Assembly (NCBI GenBank): GCA_041563315.1
Contig: JBFFNE010000034.1
Span: 1-26,887 of the forward strand
From: JBFEYJ01 sp041563315
GTDB lineage: Bacteria > Pseudomonadota > Gammaproteobacteria > Thiohalomonadales > Thiohalomonadaceae
Length of the DNA: 26,887 nt
Direction: 5' to 3'
How positions within the stretch are numbered: the stretch's first letter is position 1; each line of letters begins with the position of its first letter. A program made the translations under genes and the position numbers. The notes under the pieces are model-generated. The model searched no databases. It had not been told where the DNA came from and was given only the letters and a program-made list of their open reading frames with translations. Positions 1 to 7,304 of this stretch are shown here, one piece after another.

Positions 1-189
1 GCAAAGGCGAAAAGACGCAAAGAATGATCAATTACTGTTTATGCATGTCACTACTCATGCACTCAATGATGACTTGTTCCTCTCGATGCATTTCTGGACA
101 CTTCTTCGCAGACTATAAAATATTCGGTATTACAAGCTGCCACTGCAGCGGTTTATACATTAACCCCTTTGCGTCTTGTCGCCTTTGCG
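1..189. repeat. Inverted pair of CGCAAAG-type repeats (element A), downstream of yejE
   Basis: The left arm (1-22, possibly cut by the window edge) and the right arm (166-189) are near-perfect inverted copies built from CGCAAAG-like units (GCAAAGGCG..AAGACGCAAAG). About 140 bases lie between them and show no convincing gene. The right arm ends about 18 bases beyond the yejE stop codon, so a yejE transcript would carry both arms and could fold into a long stem. The same arm sequence recurs at 2345-2488 and 22418-23024. The sequence shows the repeat directly; any role in RNA stability or termination is inference. Confidence 0.75.
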
Positions 190-207
190 TTGAGATCTTT
201 TGATCTT

Positions 208-1281
208 TTATCCCTTCCGGGTATCGAACGCTTCGCGGAGGGCTTCGCCGATGAAGATGAGCAGCATCAGGGTCCCTACCAGCACGCCGAAAGTGGTGAT
301 CGAGAGCCACCAGGCGTCAATGTTTTCCTTGCCTTGAGAAAGCAGTTCGCCAAGGCTTGGGGTGGTCGGTGGCACGCCGAGGCCGAGGAAGTCGAGACTG
401 GTCAGGGCCAGCACCGCGCCGCTGATGCGAAACGGCAGGAAGGTCACCACCGGGGTCATCGCATTGGGCAGCAGGTGGCGCCACATAATCGCCCCGTTGG
501 AGACACCCAACGCCCGTGCGGCGGTGACATAGTCCATATTTCGCCCACGCAGGAATTCAGCGCGTACGTAATCGGCCAGGCCCATCCAACCGAACAGGCT
601 AAGCAGCACCACCAGCAACAGTATGCTGGGCTGGAAGATAGAGGCAAAAATAATGAGCAAATACAGCTCGGGCATAGAGCCCCAGATCTCAACAAAGCGC
701 TGGGCAAAGAGATCGGTACGTCCGCCAAAATAACCCTGTACGGCACCGGCAAGAATACCCATCAGTGTGCCGATAAAGGTCAGCGCCAGGCCAAACAGCA
801 CCGAGATGCGGAAACCGTAGATCAGCCTTGCCAACACGTCGCGACCACGGTCGTCGGTACCGAGGATATTCTGATCCGAAGGCGGCGCCGGATTGGGGTA
901 ATCGGAAAAATAATTGATGGTGTCGTAGCTATAGGGGTTGAGTGGGTAGATCGCCCAGTTATCCCCAGCCGTCAACTGATCGCGAATGTAGGGATCGAGA
1001 TAATCAGTCTCGGTGGCAAAGTCGCCACCAAAGGTCGTCTCAGGATAATTGGTGAACAGCGGAAAATAATACTCATCCTGATAATGAACGGTGAGCGGCA
1101 GATCGTTGGAGAGCAGCTCAGCAAACAGGCTCAACACAAACAGAATGGTGAAAATCCACAAACTGTAATAACCACGCCGGTTCGCCTTGAAACGCCGCCA
1201 GGCACGCTGGCCAGTGCTGATGCGAGCCGGCGCTGCGGTTTTATCGGTCTGCATGATCGCTGTGTTCTGTATCTGGCTCAT
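208..1281 (-). CDS. yejE: ABC transporter inner-membrane permease YejE (peptide/microcin C-type importer)
   Basis: This 357-residue polytopic permease belongs to the DppC/OppC family and matches YejE in length and gene order. After a short cytoplasmic N-terminus there is one membrane segment (about residues 38-56). A periplasmic stretch of roughly 100 residues rich in Tyr, Asp and Pro follows, as in YejE, and then the core transport domain. The permease EAA-like loop is visible as AARALGVSNGAIMWRHLLPN, which contacts the ATPase subunit. The start codon overlaps the yejB stop in an ATGA arrangement (1278-1281), indicating translational coupling. In E. coli YejABEF imports microcin C and peptides. 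YejF, the ATPase, is not in the window; it may lie to the left of position 1 or elsewhere. Confidence 0.93.
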   Translation of the reverse strand: MSQIQNTAIMQTDKTAAPARISTGQRAWRRFKANRRGYYSLWIFTILFVLSLFAELLSNDLPLTVHYQDEYYFPLFTNYPETTFGGDFATETDYLDPYIRDQLTAGDNWAIYPLNPYSYDTINYFSDYPNPAPPSDQNILGTDDRGRDVLARLIYGFRISVLFGLALTFIGTLMGILAGAVQGYFGGRTDLFAQRFVEIWGSMPELYLLIIFASIFQPSILLLVVLLSLFGWMGLADYVRAEFLRGRNMDYVTAARALGVSNGAIMWRHLLPNAMTPVVTFLPFRISGAVLALTSLDFLGLGVPPTTPSLGELLSQGKENIDAWWLSITTFGVLVGTLMLLIFIGEALREAFDTRKG

Positions 1282-2330
1282 TGCGACACCGACTCAAACT
1301 GGATGCGCGGATCGACCAGCACGTAACAGATATCGGTTACCAGTTTGCCGAGTAGCCCGAGCAAGGTAAAGAGATAGAGCGTACCCAGCACCACCGGGTA
1401 ATCACGATTCAGCACCGAATTGTAAGAGAGTAATCCCAGTCCATCCAGAGAGAAGATTGTCTCAATCAGCAGCGAACTGGAAAAGAACGCCGCGATGAAG
1501 GCACCGGGAAAACCGGTGATCAACGGAATGATGGCATTGCGGAACACGTGCTTGTACAGCACGGTGTTCTCACCCAGTCCCTTGGCACGTGCAGTGAGCA
1601 CATACTGCTTGCGGATCTCATCAAGAAAACTGTTCTTGGTGAGCATGGTCATCACTGCGAAACTGCCTACCACCGATGCGGTGATCGGCAACACCATGTG
1701 CCATAGGTAATCGAGAATTTTGTCGATGAAGGAGAGCTCTGCCCAGTTATCCGACACCAGCCCTCGTAGCGGGAAAATATCCCAGAAACTGCCACCGCCG
1801 AGCAGTACCAGCAGGGTAATGCCGAGAACAAAACCGGGAATAGCATAACCAATGAGCACCAGCGTACTGGTAACCACATCGAAGGGGGTGCCGTCGCGCA
1901 CCGCCTTGGCCACCCCCAGAGGGATACAGGTCAGATAGGTGATAAGGAAGGTCCACACTCCGAGACTGATGGAAACAGGCAGCTTGGAGATCACCAGATC
2001 CATTACCGACTGGTGGTGAAAATAGCTATCACCAAGATTGAAGGTGAGGTAATTACCCAGCATTTCGACGAAACGCTGCCAAGCCGGCTTGTCGAATCCG
2101 TAAAACGCCTTGAGCTCATTGATGCGCTCTTCATCCAGCCCCCTTGCGCCGCGATAAAGTCCCTCGACGCCGGCACTGACCTCGCCTTGCATCCCCTGCC
2201 CCTTGAGCTGGGCCACCAGCTGCTCCACCGGCCCGCCCGGCACGAACTGGATCACCACGAAGGTGATCAACAGCACCCCGATGAGCGTCGGGATCATCAA
2301 CAACAGGCGTTTGAGTATGTAGGCAATCAT
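1278..2330 (-). CDS. yejB: ABC transporter inner-membrane permease YejB
   Basis: The 350-residue protein is a DppB/OppB-type permease and forms the membrane channel with YejE. The N-terminus MIAYILKRLLLMIPTLIGV is the typical first membrane helix of this family, followed by a periplasmic region and then a transport domain. The EAA loop reads RAKGLGENTVLYKHVFRNA. The C-terminal sequence ending in DPRIQFE is characteristic of the family. It is separated from yejA upstream by about 160 bases that carry repeat element B, and it overlaps yejE by four bases downstream. All three genes are probably one transcription unit, although the intervening repeat could change relative expression. Confidence 0.94.
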   Translation of the reverse strand: MIAYILKRLLLMIPTLIGVLLITFVVIQFVPGGPVEQLVAQLKGQGMQGEVSAGVEGLYRGARGLDEERINELKAFYGFDKPAWQRFVEMLGNYLTFNLGDSYFHHQSVMDLVISKLPVSISLGVWTFLITYLTCIPLGVAKAVRDGTPFDVVTSTLVLIGYAIPGFVLGITLLVLLGGGSFWDIFPLRGLVSDNWAELSFIDKILDYLWHMVLPITASVVGSFAVMTMLTKNSFLDEIRKQYVLTARAKGLGENTVLYKHVFRNAIIPLITGFPGAFIAAFFSSSLLIETIFSLDGLGLLSYNSVLNRDYPVVLGTLYLFTLLGLLGKLVTDICYVLVDPRIQFESVSQ

Positions 2331-2344
2331 CTAAAACCTTTTCA

Positions 2345-2488
2345 CCGCAAAGGCGCAGAGACGCAAAGCGGTGTTATGTGTTACCAATACAGGCATCGCG
2401 ACGCGAGCAGACTTTTGGACATTGGGAAGGCATAAACAGATCATTATTTATAACCCTTTGCCACCTTTGCGTCTTTGCGACCTTTGCG
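2345..2488. repeat. Inverted pair of CGCAAAG-type repeats (element B), between yejA and yejB
   Basis: The left arm (2345-2368) reads CGCAAAGGCGCAGAGACGCA and continues to the same heptad. The right arm (2464-2488) is its inverted counterpart with three CTTTGCG units. The arms are about 95 bases apart. The right arm stops one base short of the yejA stop codon. The spacer holds a small palindrome (TCGCGACGCGA near 2396) and an AT-rich stretch, TTATTTATAACCC, that resembles the corresponding place in element A. The left flank TTCACCGCAA is also found at the left arm of element C. Confidence 0.8.
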
Positions 2489-2489
2489 C

Positions 2490-4325
2490 TTAATTCTTTT
2501 TAACCCACCATGTGGAGAGCATCCACGGCACAGCATTGTAATAGAGCGGCAGGGTTTCAGGAAAACCGAAGCGGTCCCAATAGGCAACCCGATGGCTGCC
2601 GATATACCACTGAGGAATCACATATTCACCATAGAGGAGCACCCGGTCCAGGGCGTGCACTGCGGTAACCAGCGCCTGCCGATCTTCGGCATAAATGATC
2701 TTTTCCACCAAGGCATCGACCACCGGATTATCGATACCAATAATATTGGATGTTCCCTCCTCGTGCGCGGAACTGGAGTGGAACATACCCATCAGTTCGT
2801 TGCCCGGCGACTGTGACTGATTGAAACTGCTCACCACCATGTCGAAGTCGTAGGTATCGGTACGCCGCTGATAGAGCGCAGTATCTACGGTGCGATACTC
2901 AACCTCGATACCCAGCTTGGCAAGGTTACGGGCAAAGGGCGCGACAATACGCTCGAATCCCTTTTGTACAAGGATAACCTCGAATGTGAAAGGTTCGCCC
3001 TTGTGGTTACGGAGCGCGTCGTCCCGGTAGGTCCATCCCGCCTCCTGCAGCAGCGCTTTCGCCATACGAAGGTTCTGGCGCAGGCTGCCAGGCGCTGCAG
3101 TACTCGGCGGCTGCCAGGGCTCTTCAAACAACTCAGGGGGTAACTGATCGCGGAATGGTTCCAGCAACTCCAGCTCCGCCTCGCTCGGCTTGCCGGTGGC
3201 GGCCAGTTCGCTGTTGCTGAAGTAACTGTCGTTGTGCTCGTACTGGTTGTAGAACAGATTGCGGTTGGACCACTCGAAATCGAGCGCAAGGCTCAGTGCT
3301 TTTCGCACGCGAATATCCTGAAATAGCGGTCGGCGCAGGTTAAAGAAAAAGCCCTGCATGCCTGCATTGTTGCTGTGTGGTAGCTTTTTTTTGATTATCT
3401 GACCGGAGCGGAATTTTGGACCGATATAATCACGCGCCCATTTTTTGGAATTGTACTCAAGGATGAAATCGAATTCCCCCGCCTTGAACGCCTCCAACAT
3501 AACGGTAAAATCACGGTAATACTTGTAGGTCACACGGTCGAAATTATACATGCCGCGACGGACATTCAGCTCATTGCCCCAGTAGTCCGGATTGCGCACA
3601 TAGGTAATGTAGTTACCGAGCTCATATTTTTCGATGCGGTAGGGACCACTGGTGAGCGGCTCGACCAGCGCCATCTTGTCGAACTCCCTTTCGGCGACCC
3701 ACTGGCGGGAGAAAACCGGGATCTGGCCGGCGATCATATGAAGCTCGGGGTTGACCCGGGCAAACTCGAAACGCACGGTTCGCTCGCCGGTCACCACCGC
3801 ACCAGTGATATCACTCCAGTAGATGCGATACTGCGGGTGGCCCTTGTCGCGCAATGTCTCGAATGAGTATTTCACATCAACGGCTAGCACTGGGGTACCA
3901 TCAGAAAAGCGCGCGGCAGGATTGATGTGGTAGGTCACGGAACGACCATCTGGAGCGAGGGTCGCCTCGTCAGCCAACAGACCATACTGGCTAAATGGCT
4001 CATCCAGGCTACTCTCCATCAAGGTCTCGAACATCAACTCACTGAGACCGATTACGGAACGCCCTTTCAGGGTGTACGGGTTGAGAGTGTCGAAACTACC
4101 GAAGGCAGACAAAGCGAGGCTTCCGCTCTTGGGCGCCTTGGGATTGACATAATCAAAGTGCTCAAAGCCATCAGGGTATTTTGGCGTATAGCCCATCGCC
4201 TGGGAGGCCGCAGCAATGGCCTGTTCCGTGCAGCTGGCAACGAGCACTATCAGGCTCAAGCGAAAAACTAATTTTATTAAATCAGACAAGGGACGACCTT
4301 CGCTGTTGTCTGCTGTGTTGTTCAC
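2490..4325 (-). CDS. yejA: Periplasmic oligopeptide-binding protein YejA (SBP_bac_5 family)
   Basis: This extracytoplasmic solute-binding protein would feed peptides to YejB/YejE. At 611 residues it fits YejA (about 600). The N-terminus has a signal sequence (IKLVFRLSLIVLVASC then AIAA). The mature part opens with YTPKYPDGFEHFDYVNP and SFDTLNPYTLKGRS, hallmark sequences of the YejA branch of the SBP_5 family. The longest start is GTG at 4325. A TTG at 4289, preceded by GAAGG at useful spacing and placed directly before the signal sequence, is a plausible alternative that would shorten the protein by 12 residues. VASC could be a lipobox, so the protein may be a lipoprotein rather than freely periplasmic. 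It is the first gene of the yejABE set. Confidence 0.93.
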   Translation of the reverse strand: MNNTADNSEGRPLSDLIKLVFRLSLIVLVASCTEQAIAAASQAMGYTPKYPDGFEHFDYVNPKAPKSGSLALSAFGSFDTLNPYTLKGRSVIGLSELMFETLMESSLDEPFSQYGLLADEATLAPDGRSVTYHINPAARFSDGTPVLAVDVKYSFETLRDKGHPQYRIYWSDITGAVVTGERTVRFEFARVNPELHMIAGQIPVFSRQWVAEREFDKMALVEPLTSGPYRIEKYELGNYITYVRNPDYWGNELNVRRGMYNFDRVTYKYYRDFTVMLEAFKAGEFDFILEYNSKKWARDYIGPKFRSGQIIKKKLPHSNNAGMQGFFFNLRRPLFQDIRVRKALSLALDFEWSNRNLFYNQYEHNDSYFSNSELAATGKPSEAELELLEPFRDQLPPELFEEPWQPPSTAAPGSLRQNLRMAKALLQEAGWTYRDDALRNHKGEPFTFEVILVQKGFERIVAPFARNLAKLGIEVEYRTVDTALYQRRTDTYDFDMVVSSFNQSQSPGNELMGMFHSSSAHEEGTSNIIGIDNPVVDALVEKIIYAEDRQALVTAVHALDRVLLYGEYVIPQWYIGSHRVAYWDRFGFPETLPLYYNAVPWMLSTWWVKKN

Positions 4326-4584
4326 GCATTCTTCTTATTGCTCATCTCGTGTGCTGGTACACGCACGCGCCTCGGGGCATAGTACGTAGAATCAATCCAT
4401 AGGACAACTGGAAGTGCCTGAGGGTTCCGGCTGGGGCTGTCTCTCCTTTAGAGGGAACGAACAATAAGCAGGCCAACGCGCCTCAAGACTCTATCCTGGC
4501 CGTCAGATTTACCGCTAACGCTTTCGAGGATGCGATGCTTTACAATAAGCCACATCAGTCACAGCACAGGCCCCAGCTACAACC
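4326..4584. other. Divergent intergenic region between yejA and glgC
   Basis: These 259 bases separate two genes transcribed away from each other, so promoters for both should lie here. I see no strong sigma-70 -35/-10 pair, operator palindrome or RNA element. Short open frames are present but have no coding character. Confidence 0.4.
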
Positions 4585-5811
4585 ATGGCAAACACAGACA
4601 CCACCCTCACCATCGTCCTCGCTGGCGGTGCCGGAAACCGTCTTCATCCGTTAACGGCAGATCGGGCCAAACCGGCCGTCCCCTTCGGCGGAAAATACCG
4701 CATTATCGACTTTTGCTTGGCCAATTGCCTCCACTCCGGCATGCGCCGGGTGCTGGTCCTGACCCAGTACAAATCCCACTCACTCCAGAAGCACTTGCGC
4801 GATGGCTGGTCCATCTTCAATCCGGAACTGGGCGAATACATCACCGCCGTGCCGCCACAAATGCGTCGCGGTGAGAACTGGTACCGTGGTACTGCCGATG
4901 CCATTTACCAAAACCTTTACATGCTCGAGCGCAGCGGCGCCGATCAGGTGCTGATTCTTTCGGCCGACCATATCTACCGCATGGACTACGCCGCTATGCT
5001 GGATGCACATCTACAACATCGTGCCGATGTTACTGTTGCCACCATGCAGGTCCCCATTACCGGAGCCCAGGCCTTTGGTATCATGACAATTGATGAGGAG
5101 GGGCTCATAAAGACATTCGAGGAAAAGCCGGCCGAACCCGCACCAGTTACCGGCAATGAGGATCAGGCGCTGGCCTCCATGGGGATCTACCTTTTCTCCC
5201 TACCGGTGCTGATGAAGGCACTGGAGCACGACAGCGAAAATGAGCACTCCAGCCATGACTTCGGCAAAGATATTCTCCCTGCCCTACTCAGGAAAAAGCG
5301 GGTCTATGCCTACCGCTTCGGTGGCACCACGGGACGTGTCAGTGCCGATAACTACTGGCGTGATGTGGGCACCCTCGACGCCTATTACCGCGCCAATATG
5401 GATCTGCTTGACCCGGTAACGCCATTAGACATCTACCAGGAGGACTGGGAGATCCGTTCTTACCAGATACAGGCTCCGCCGGCCCGCACCGTCCCCGGAA
5501 AATTCGGCACCGAAGGCATTGCCATCAACGCCATCGTGGCCAGCGGAGTAGTAATTGCCGGCGGCAGCGTGCAGCACTCCATTCTCTTTGCCAAAGTCAA
5601 TGTTGGCAACGAATCCTTCATTGAGGATTCGATCCTGCTGCCGGGTGTGCGTATCGGTGACAACTGCCGCATCCGCAGATGCATCATCGATAAGGAGGTA
5701 CAGGTACCGGATGGTGAAATCATTGGCTACGACAAGAAAAAAGACCGCGAACGTTTCACCATCAGCGAAAACGGCGTGGTGGTGGTTCCCAAAGGCTATC
5801 GTTTCATATAA
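4585..5811 (+). CDS. glgC: Glucose-1-phosphate adenylyltransferase (ADP-glucose pyrophosphorylase)
   Basis: GlgC makes ADP-glucose from ATP and glucose-1-phosphate, the committed and allosterically controlled step of bacterial glycogen synthesis. The 408-residue protein begins with the nucleotidyltransferase signature LAGGAGNRLHPLT (residues 12-24), followed by RAKPAVPFGGKYRIIDF (27-43). WYRGTADAIYQN and the metal/substrate stretch LSADHIYRMDY lie in the catalytic domain. The C-terminal third is a left-handed beta-helix with the hexapeptide-like run SILFAKVNVGNESFIEDSIL. The ATG at 4585 places the family N-terminus correctly, although the ribosome site before it is weak. No other glycogen genes are nearby, so the gene stands alone here. 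Confidence 0.96.
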   Translation: MANTDTTLTIVLAGGAGNRLHPLTADRAKPAVPFGGKYRIIDFCLANCLHSGMRRVLVLTQYKSHSLQKHLRDGWSIFNPELGEYITAVPPQMRRGENWYRGTADAIYQNLYMLERSGADQVLILSADHIYRMDYAAMLDAHLQHRADVTVATMQVPITGAQAFGIMTIDEEGLIKTFEEKPAEPAPVTGNEDQALASMGIYLFSLPVLMKALEHDSENEHSSHDFGKDILPALLRKKRVYAYRFGGTTGRVSADNYWRDVGTLDAYYRANMDLLDPVTPLDIYQEDWEIRSYQIQAPPARTVPGKFGTEGIAINAIVASGVVIAGGSVQHSILFAKVNVGNESFIEDSILLPGVRIGDNCRIRRCIIDKEVQVPDGEIIGYDKKKDRERFTISENGVVVVPKGYRFI

Positions 5812-6164
5812 CGGCGGATACCATCCCGTGACCATGCCGAGCAAAATGGCACTTTGATAACAGAGCACATAAAACTTGCACACGACATCACAAACATCGC
5901 CCAACGAGATCTCAGCTAACAACAGAGACTGCCCAACATCTCACACAACGTCTATCCGTGGCTTGATAAATCCACGCTATTATGGTGGGATTGCATGTTA
6001 CGAATCGTCTTCGCTGGGGCTATCAGCTTCTCTCTGGCAAGCTCGGCGCGTCCCGACATGTCCCAAGTTTTTTCATGAATTCACTCATAATGTGATCCAA
6101 GACACTGCCCGAGACCAGCATCATGAAGACAATTCCCTCACTTGCTAGAACCCGGATATAGACA
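5812..6164. other. Intergenic region between glgC and the SH3 protein gene
   Basis: This 353-base stretch shows no recognisable gene, tRNA or strong terminator. A 27-codon frame at 5995-6078 (MLRIVFAGAISFSLASSA, then a short tail and stop) looks like a signal peptide cut short by a stop codon, but its ribosome site is weak (GGTGGG) and it may be chance. Promoter signals for the downstream gene are not obvious. Confidence 0.4.
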
Positions 6165-6818
6165 ATGAGAATTCTGCTCACCGCCATGCTTTTAATGTTT
6201 GCTGCGACAACAGCTGCGGAAACGCGGTATGTAGATGATACCCTGAAGATCATGCTGCGCACCGGTAAGACCACCACTAACAAGATTCTCCGCGCGCTGC
6301 CAAGCGGAACCCCCCTTCAAATATTGGAAGAAGATGGCGAACACACATATGTCTCAACGCAGGATGGGCTTGAGGGATGGGTACTCAGCCAGTACCTGAC
6401 CAAAACGCCAATCGCCCGAGATCAACTGGTACAGGCAGAAAAACGCATAAGTCGCCTGCAGGCTGATAAGCAGCAGCTAGAGAAGACTCTCGCTGAACTC
6501 CGCCAGGAAAAAGGCACGGTGGAAAAGGCACAGCAAAACTTATCCGTCGAAACAGCGAAATTGAACGATGAACTGGAGCATCTGCGCAATGTCGCCAAGC
6601 ACCCGATAGAGCTGGATCGTGAAAACCGCGACCTTAAGCAGAATGTCCAGACACTGCAGCGCGAAATCGACCAACTCAAATCAGATAATCGTCACCTTCA
6701 GGATCGCACCCAACGCGACTGGTTCATCACCGGCGCCGGTGTGCTTTTGGGTGGCATCCTCCTCGGCCTGTTCCTGCCGATGTTGCGCAGAAAGAAAAAA
6801 TCCGGAATGTTTGATTAA
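6165..6818 (+). CDS. YgiM-like SH3 domain membrane protein (TIGR04211 type)
   Basis: The 217-residue protein has three clear parts. First, a signal peptide (about residues 1-18, ending TAAA) leads into a bacterial SH3 domain (about 19-85, containing VDDTLKIMLRTG and GLEGWVLSQYL). Second, a long coiled coil (about 88-182) is rich in Gln, Glu, Lys and Leu. Third, one C-terminal membrane helix (about 188-206) is followed by the basic tail RRKKKSG, which should sit in the cytoplasm. This order is that of E. coli YgiM (206 residues) and the TIGR04211 family, whose role is not well established. The SH3 part is expected to be periplasmic and could bind peptidoglycan or envelope proteins. It appears monocistronic. 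Confidence 0.88.
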   Translation: MRILLTAMLLMFAATTAAETRYVDDTLKIMLRTGKTTTNKILRALPSGTPLQILEEDGEHTYVSTQDGLEGWVLSQYLTKTPIARDQLVQAEKRISRLQADKQQLEKTLAELRQEKGTVEKAQQNLSVETAKLNDELEHLRNVAKHPIELDRENRDLKQNVQTLQREIDQLKSDNRHLQDRTQRDWFITGAGVLLGGILLGLFLPMLRRKKKSGMFD

Positions 6819-6875
6819 CCGGACCAAAACTCCCCTTGCGCCTCATATTACATCTATTTTTTACCTGAGGGTGGC

Positions 6876-6897
6876 GTAGCGCCTGTTCTGGCGCTAC
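6876..6897. terminator. Perfect 8-bp hairpin between convergent units
   Basis: GTAGCGCC and GGCGCTAC form a perfect stem with a six-base loop. It lies between the SH3 protein gene (plus) and the minus-strand remnant ending at 6904, where a terminator is expected. Neither strand has a proper U-tract directly after the stem, so intrinsic termination is uncertain. Confidence 0.4.
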
Positions 6898-6903
6898 TTC
6901 ATG

Positions 6904-7122
6904 CTACTCAAAACCCCACTCCCAACCTGCGGCACCAGGAACAGCAACCTCCACCTCCCTCCGGGAGAAATAGCCTTCATTCGCACGAGTGTAACAAGCA
7001 GCACAATTAATCAAACTGCCCACCTTGGTATTGTCGTGCACCAGAAGCATCGGGATTTCCTGGTGCTTGCTGTCGATATATGGCACCTGGGTGATCCACC
7101 AGCGGACTATCACTAGCCACAA
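6904..7122 (-). pseudogene. C-terminal remnant of a diheme cytochrome c-like protein
   Basis: The open frame encodes about 70 residues resembling the last part of small diheme cytochrome c (DHC-type) proteins: WWITQVPYIDSKHQEIPMLL, then VHDNTKVGSLINCAACY and a tail with REVEVAVPG. In an active cytochrome the heme site would read CxxCH; here it is CAACY, so the axial histidine is lost. There is no ATG start; the frame opens at a TTG and runs back into a stop codon at 7168-7170, and the first heme-binding half is missing. The family assignment rests on recollection of the motif pattern, not a search. Truncation plus a missing heme ligand make a functional product unlikely. Confidence 0.5.
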
Positions 7123-7304
7123 TGACTGAACAGCCGTTGCCGAACGACGGCTGGTGGATTTATCTGGCTACTCGGAAAATTATCCTGCCTACCGCCATAC
7201 GGGATCCTGATCAAGTTCCGCGTTATAACCGAAATGTTTTTCAGGACCCCAGTAAACGAAGGTGATATGTCAAAATTCAATCAGCCTTCGATGAATGGGA
7301 GCTA
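7123..7304 (-). other. Non-genic stretch with a protein-like fragment
   Basis: This is the short stretch downstream of the symporter gene. One minus-strand frame at 7189-7269, bounded by stops, reads HITFVYWGPEKHFGYNAELD and ends QDPVWR. Its composition looks like a real protein C-terminus, but I do not recognise the family and it has no start codon. It may be another gene relic next to the cytochrome remnant. No hairpin terminator for the symporter is evident. Confidence 0.3.

Noticed and set aside
169..1326. Long plus-strand frame (385 codons) opposite yejE/yejB
   Set aside because: It is antisense to clear permease genes; its translation is Gln/His/Arg-rich with no domain, as expected for a shadow frame.
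1..2488. CRISPR array
   Set aside because: The repeats occur as widely spaced inverted pairs, not as regularly spaced direct repeats with unique spacers, and there are no cas genes.
5876..6148. 90-codon plus-strand frame between glgC and the SH3 protein gene
   Set aside because: No Shine-Dalgarno, no domain, and composition unlike the neighbouring genes.
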